Source of the DNA: Aeromonas media
GTDB taxonomy: Bacteria; Pseudomonadota; Gammaproteobacteria; Enterobacterales; Aeromonadaceae
Direction of reading: 5' to 3'
NCBI RefSeq assembly: GCF_000819985.1
Contig: NZ_CDBZ01000144.1
Location: forward strand, 1-35,634
Length of the DNA stretch: 35,634 nt
Part shown: piece after piece, positions 32,764 to 35,634 of the stretch
Position numbering within the stretch: the stretch's first letter is position 1
Layout: every line of letters begins with the position of its first letter
Translations under genes and position numbers: made by a program
Notes under the pieces: model-generated
Databases searched by the model: none
The model's input: only the letters and a program-made list of their open reading frames with translations
Told to the model about the DNA's origin: nothing

Positions 32764-33321
32764 CTACGCTGCCCGACAAGCGCGTTTCACGCTAGCAGGC
32801 GATATCCCGAAGTGTTCAGCTGTCATTTTAATGCTCGCTGTGTTCTCTTTACGCCAGATAGCGACGGCGGCATCGTCAATCGTCTTTTCACGCCCAAGCG
32901 CCTTGCCCTCTGCCTTCGCCTTGGCGATCCCGGCCATCTGACGGGTTTTGATGTTCGAGCGCTCCAGCTCTGCAACAGCCGCCAACATGGTGAGCATGGC
33001 TTTGCCGATGGGCGTGGACAGGTCGAACCCCTCCCGCAGACTGATGATTGAAACGCCCTTACCTTGCAGTGCCTCAACGGTATCCAGCACGTCGATGGTA
33101 TTGCGACCAAGACGGTCTACTGCAGGAACGATCAACGTGTCGCCCTTGCGTATGAACTTGAACAGTTCGGCGAACTCTGGACGCTGTAGCGCCTCCACTG
33201 CCCCTGATACACCCTCGTCCGCAAACCAGGTCTCCACCTTGTGAGTCTGCTCAATGCTGTGACGCTGAGCCCCAATGCTCTGCTCGCCCGTGCTGACCCT
33301 GAGATACCCGATCACCGCCAT
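32764..33321 (-). CDS. Serine recombinase (resolvase/invertase family)
   Basis: A 185-residue small serine recombinase that cuts and rejoins DNA through a covalent 5'-phosphoserine. MAVIGYLRVST places the nucleophile serine at residue 10. DRLGRN near residues 67-72 is the conserved arginine motif, and GKAMLTMLAAVAELERSNI (near 96-114) leads into the long E helix. A C-terminal HTH (about 140-182, AEHFGISPASVKRA) binds the site. ATG 33321 was chosen for its GGGG ribosome site six bases ahead over GTG 33345. It is followed four bases later by the SEC-C gene. The divergent upstream region holds repeated TGGCTCA/TGAGCCA sequences suited to a res or inversion site. Whether it resolves, inverts or merely remains from an element is not known. 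Confidence 0.9.
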   Translation of the reverse strand: MAVIGYLRVSTGEQSIGAQRHSIEQTHKVETWFADEGVSGAVEALQRPEFAELFKFIRKGDTLIVPAVDRLGRNTIDVLDTVEALQGKGVSIISLREGFDLSTPIGKAMLTMLAAVAELERSNIKTRQMAGIAKAKAEGKALGREKTIDDAAVAIWRKENTASIKMTAEHFGISPASVKRACRAA

Positions 33322-33336
33322 GATGTGCCCCTTTGG

Positions 33337-33452
33337 TTGGCTCACAATCTATAGCTCTAAATATAGTAATGGCTCACATAAAAACAACAGTTTTGAGCCA
33401 GTTGGTTTAGGGTGCTGGCTGAATAGGTCATAAGGTACACTTTTTGAGCCAA
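33337..33452. repeat. Res-like cluster of TGGCTCA/TGAGCCA repeats
   Basis: Four copies of one core occur upstream of the recombinase: TTGGCTCA at 33337-33344, TGGCTCA at 33370-33376, TGAGCCA at 33394-33400 and TTGAGCCAA at about 33444-33452. The middle two form an inverted pair with 17 bases between. TTTTGAGCCA is itself repeated (33391-33400 and 33442-33451). This is the arrangement expected of binding subsites for a serine recombinase, but the crossover dinucleotide cannot be identified. Confidence 0.6.
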
Positions 33453-33490
33453 CAATAAGAACCAGATCAGCACAGGGTAATCGGGATGTG

Positions 33491-33518
33491 TTGCTTATCG
33501 TATCCTATAAGGTACAAT
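33491..33518 (+). promoter_or_regulatory. Toxin-antitoxin promoter with near-palindromic operator
   Basis: TTGCTT (33491-33496) and TACAAT (33513-33518) have a 16-bp spacer. Between and over them lies a near-palindrome, GTATCC-TATAA-GGTAC (about 33500-33515). A partial copy, ATAAGGTACA, also occurs at about 33430-33439. This is suited to autorepression by the HTH antitoxin. Confidence 0.6.
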
Positions 33519-33546
33519 CAGGTTGACGTTAACTACAGGCTACTAT

Positions 33547-33882
33547 ATGCCAATAATCAGACACTATAAGACGGATGATGGCCGCAACCCTTTTGACGAG
33601 TATCTGCGCAGCATAAAAGATCCCATAGCCAAAGCCATGATCGCCACGCGAGTCGCCAGGATGGCAACCGGAAACTATGGCGACTGCAAGGTTTGCCGGG
33701 ATGGTGTGTCAGAGTTGCGCATTGATCAAGGGCCTGGATATCGCGTGTATTTTGGCTACGTCACCGACCCAGCAGATGGTGCAGTGAATCTGGTACTGCT
33801 CGGCGGCACAAAGAAAAAACAAGACGCCGATATTGATACCGCAGTCGGGTATCTCAATGATTATAAAGATTTCAAGAGGTAA
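33547..33882 (+). CDS. Type II toxin, HI1419/HigB-like (RelE/ParE superfamily)
   Basis: This 111-residue protein has the wording of addiction-module killer proteins of the HI1419 type: NPFDEYLRSIKDPIAKAMI near 11-29, then RVARMATGNYGDCK, ELRIDQGPGYRVYFGY near 59-74, and the LLGGTKKKQDADI near 84-96. Relatives are RelE-fold toxins, several of which cleave mRNA on ribosomes. ATG 33547 was chosen because AGG lies seven bases ahead and it gives the family N-terminus MPIIRHY. The toxin precedes its antitoxin by five bases, the reversed order typical of this group. Activity is not shown by sequence alone. Confidence 0.88.
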   Translation: MPIIRHYKTDDGRNPFDEYLRSIKDPIAKAMIATRVARMATGNYGDCKVCRDGVSELRIDQGPGYRVYFGYVTDPADGAVNLVLLGGTKKKQDADIDTAVGYLNDYKDFKR

Positions 33883-33887
33883 AGGTC

Positions 33888-34202
33888 ATGGCAAAATCAG
33901 TTCTTCATGACGACGCAATGGTACAGATGCTGAAAGACGATCCAGCTTTTGCGCCGATCTATCTACATCAAGCTCTCGTTGAAATTGATGAGGAGGGCGG
34001 TTACGAGGCATTCATGCTTGCGCTACGCCACGTCATCGAGGCAACCGGTGGTATGAGCGTCGTTGCCAAGCGTGCCGGACTATCCCGCGAATCACTCTAT
34101 AAATCGCTTTCACCGACAGGTAATCCATCGTTCAAGCGCGTTGCAGCGCTCGCATCGGCGACAGGATTCCCTATTTCACGAATTGCGGCGATATCAGCCT
34201 GA
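33888..34202 (+). CDS. Antitoxin, HI1420-like HTH protein
   Basis: A 104-residue partner of the upstream toxin. The N-terminal half (VQMLKDDPAFAPIYLHQALVE region) is the conserved HI1420-type segment. The C-terminal half contains a helix-turn-helix (MSVVAKRAGLSRESLYKSL near 57-75, NPSFKRVAALASATG near 79-93) that should bind the operator at the pair's own promoter. Ribosome site AGGT precedes ATG 33888, five bases after the toxin stop. Its last nine bases overlap the 3' end of the convergent four-cysteine gene. Confidence 0.88.
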   Translation: MAKSVLHDDAMVQMLKDDPAFAPIYLHQALVEIDEEGGYEAFMLALRHVIEATGGMSVVAKRAGLSRESLYKSLSPTGNPSFKRVAALASATGFPISRIAAISA

Positions 34203-34409
34203 TTTCTGTTGGGTGCGAGTTTCGGCTCTACATTCAGCCCGCAAGTCATCGCGCTTGATTGCATAGCACCTCGCCGGATCTTGGTGCGCTCGCGCTAGGC
34301 ACAGCACCCGTGCATCCGGGTCGCTGATGGTGTAGCAAGTGCCCGCATCCCCAGCGATCGCCGGATCCGCGAGTAGGATGACCGCCAGGGCCAGGATGGT
34401 CAGTTTCAT
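34194..34409 (-). CDS. Small secreted four-cysteine protein, function unknown
   Basis: A 71-residue protein with a clear signal peptide (MKLTILALAVILLADPAIAG, cleavage probably near residues 19-20) and four cysteines at 25, 37, 48 and 60. The mature part has two copies of one motif, CYTISDPDARVLCLA and CYAIKRDDLRAECRA, so it looks like an internal duplication with two likely disulfides in the periplasm. GGAGG lies eight bases before ATG 34409. It overlaps the antitoxin tail by nine bases in convergent orientation. I do not recognise a function; similar small secreted proteins occur on mobile DNA. Confidence 0.7.
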   Translation of the reverse strand: MKLTILALAVILLADPAIAGDAGTCYTISDPDARVLCLARAHQDPARCYAIKRDDLRAECRAETRTQQKSG

Positions 34410-34481
34410 GATGGTGCCCTCCCAGGACTCCCGCTGATAGTAGCGTCCAGGAGGGCGGGCTGTCGCTGATCTCCTGAAAGG

Positions 34482-34736
34482 TCAGGAGCCAGTGCCGCAC
34501 TCGCGCTCGAGGCGCTCGATGACGGCCTCGGTGGGCTCGCAGTCCAGATCAAAGTCCTCTGGCATTTCGAGCTCCGACATCTCAAGGCCACCGGACTGGT
34601 CCACGATGGCGTCTTGTGCCGCTACATCGCAGCCAGCAGAACCCTTGCTAGCCTTGCGCTCACCAGAACGAATAAGCCTCTCTGTTTCGGCTGTGATTTT
34701 GGCAAGCTTATCCGCTTTAGTATTACCCTTTCCCAT
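34482..34736 (-). CDS. Hypothetical small acidic protein
   Basis: An 84-residue protein of unknown function, encoded upstream of the four-cysteine gene on the same strand (72-bp gap). ATG 34736 was selected because AGAGG lies just upstream; a longer reading from 34811 has no ribosome site. The N-terminal half is basic and helical (GKGNTKADKLAKITAETERLI-like), the C-terminal half is acidic (LEMSELEMPEDFDLDCE). No motif, signal peptide or membrane segment is visible. Confidence 0.55.
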   Translation of the reverse strand: MGKGNTKADKLAKITAETERLIRSGERKASKGSAGCDVAAQDAIVDQSGGLEMSELEMPEDFDLDCEPTEAVIERLERECGTGS

Positions 34737-34851
34737 AAGCCAACCTCTTCCGTGTATTTTCTCGGTGTCATTCGCGTTCAATAATAACGCGGACCTTCTG
34801 ATCGCTCTCACTGGCTTCCAGTCCCCATGAGAGCCGCTCTCCCTTCTGCTT

Positions 34852-34880
34852 GGCTCTGTCCCAATTACGTGTTGAAAGGC
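34852..34880. repeat. Possible left end of the insertion sequence
   Basis: The stretch from GGCTCTGTCCCAATTACG lies 40-67 bp upstream of the transposase ATG, where a terminal inverted repeat would be expected. The matching right end is outside the window, so the boundary cannot be confirmed. Confidence 0.3.
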
Positions 34881-34918
34881 TAATCTTGAAGTAGGCCATC
34901 ACCTTGAGGTCTACCATC

Positions 34919-35634
34919 ATGGATACCCCAGCCTTTCAACACCTGTTATCCCTCTTTCCACTGCTTACCCTGCGCCAGCGCCGTGTTGCCCAGCAGGAGC
35001 TCACGGCGCCACACGCCATTACCTCACTCAATACCCAGTTACCAGCATGCAGCGGTTGCCCTCATTGTCAGGCCGATCCTGCTCAGCTGGCGCCTTGGGG
35101 ATGGAGTCGGGGACTGCGCCGCTACCGTTGCAAACTGTGTCTGCGCACCAGCACCGTGCTCACCAAGACGCCCTTGGCCAGGTTGCGCAAAGCCCAGTGC
35201 TGGGAAGACTACGCGCAAGCCCTCATTGAAGGGCTGACCGTCCGTCAGGCAGCGCTGCGTTGCGGCGTCAGCAAAAATACCGCCTTCCTCTGGCGTCACC
35301 GCTTCTTGCGCGCGATGGCAACTCATCAAGCCACACGGGAAGAGGGCATCGTTGAGGTTGATGAGACCTTCTTCCTCGAATCGTTCAAGGGGCAACGGGG
35401 ACTGCCGCGTCCGCCACGGCATCGCGGTGGTAAAGGGCGAACCCGTGGAACCGGACCGGATTACATTCCGGTGATGGTGGTGCAAGACCGGGCAGGCCAC
35501 CATGCGGATTTTCAGCTGGATAAGATGAATGCCGAAACAGTGATAGCGGTCTTGAAGCCCTTGGTTTCACCTGACGCGGTACTGTGTAGCGATGGTGCGG
35601 GCGCGTATGCCAGTTTCTGCGTATTCCGGCGAAG
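34919..35634 (+). CDS. IS1595/ISXO2-type transposase, cut by the window edge
   Basis: An ORF open from ATG 34919 to the right edge (238 codons, no stop). Residues 47-74 form a zinc ribbon (CPHC, then RCKLC), followed by an HTH-like segment ([21 protein letters not shown] region, 106-126). VDETFF at 147-152 supplies the first catalytic aspartate and CSDGAGAY at 223-230 the second, as in the ISXO2-like DDE domain of IS1595-family elements. The third catalytic residue lies beyond the edge. The family call rests on the ribbon-HTH-VDETFF order. Completeness cannot be judged, so it may be a full insertion sequence or a fragment. Confidence 0.85.
   Translation, partial: MDTPAFQHLLSLFPLLTLRQRRVAQQELTAPHAITSLNTQLPACSGCPHCQADPAQLAPWGWSRGLRRYRCKLCLRTSTVLTKTPLARLRKAQCWEDYAQALIEGLTVRQAALRCGVSKNTAFLWRHRFLRAMATHQATREEGIVEVDETFFLESFKGQRGLPRPPRHRGGKGRTRGTGPDYIPVMVVQDRAGHHADFQLDKMNAETVIAVLKPLVSPDAVLCSDGAGAYASFCVFRR

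Noticed and set aside
27879..35634. A second attachment site and an integrase for a tRNA-Thr island
   Set aside because: I looked for a copy of the tRNA 3' end and for tyrosine-recombinase motifs and found neither within the window.
1..35634. CRISPR arrays and rRNA genes
   Set aside because: No regularly spaced direct repeats of suitable length and no rRNA-like sequence were seen on either strand.

Overview
The window reads as a chromosomal segment of a gammaproteobacterium, most likely Aeromonas. The housekeeping genes phoP-phoQ, glk, hexR, pyk, fadE, psrA, a ycdX-type PHP gene and a thrW-like tRNA-Thr(CGT) are recognisable and GC-rich, and HexR- and PsrA-type operators sit where those regulons would need them. 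The genus is inferred from gene content and product resemblance; no search was run.

Positions 1-12250 carry the promoter-proximal end and middle of a leftward polysaccharide (O-antigen) cluster. It begins with a JUMPstart/ops element (12212-12249) and a long leader. Then come rmlB-rmlD-rmlA-rmlC (dTDP-L-rhamnose), wzm-wzt (ABC-transporter export with a Wzt C-terminal domain), a 1133-residue protein joining a sulfotransferase-like domain, a coiled coil and two glycosyltransferase domains, a wecB-type UDP-GlcNAc 2-epimerase, and a second glycosyltransferase. The cluster becomes strongly AT-rich from rmlC onward, which suggests a recombined serotype-specific portion. No wzx/wzy pair is seen, so ABC-dependent O-polysaccharide assembly is likely.

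Positions 12868-27716 are core genome: phoP-phoQ under a good sigma-70 promoter; glk divergent from hexR, then pyk, with three candidate HexR operators and one CRP-like site; an RND pump operon with the pump gene before its adaptor; psrA-fadE (fatty-acid oxidation) with a PsrA-type operator at the psrA promoter; and a PHP phosphoesterase. The psrA-PHP gap holds two facing intrinsic terminators with no protein gene before either, plus a series of stem-loops, so one or two small RNAs may be encoded there.

Positions 27803-35634 start with tRNA-Thr(CGT), a known type of integration site, followed by accessory DNA: a HelD-like SF1 helicase with an inserted PD-(D/E)XK-like domain and a C-terminal zinc ribbon; convergently, a serine recombinase coupled to a DUF4145-like/Sel1/SEC-C protein; a res-like repeat region; a HI1419/HI1420-type toxin-antitoxin pair; a small secreted four-cysteine protein; a small unknown protein; and an IS1595/ISXO2-type transposase cut by the right edge. 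No tyrosine integrase and no second copy of the tRNA 3' end are visible, so the far end of the island lies outside the window or has been lost.
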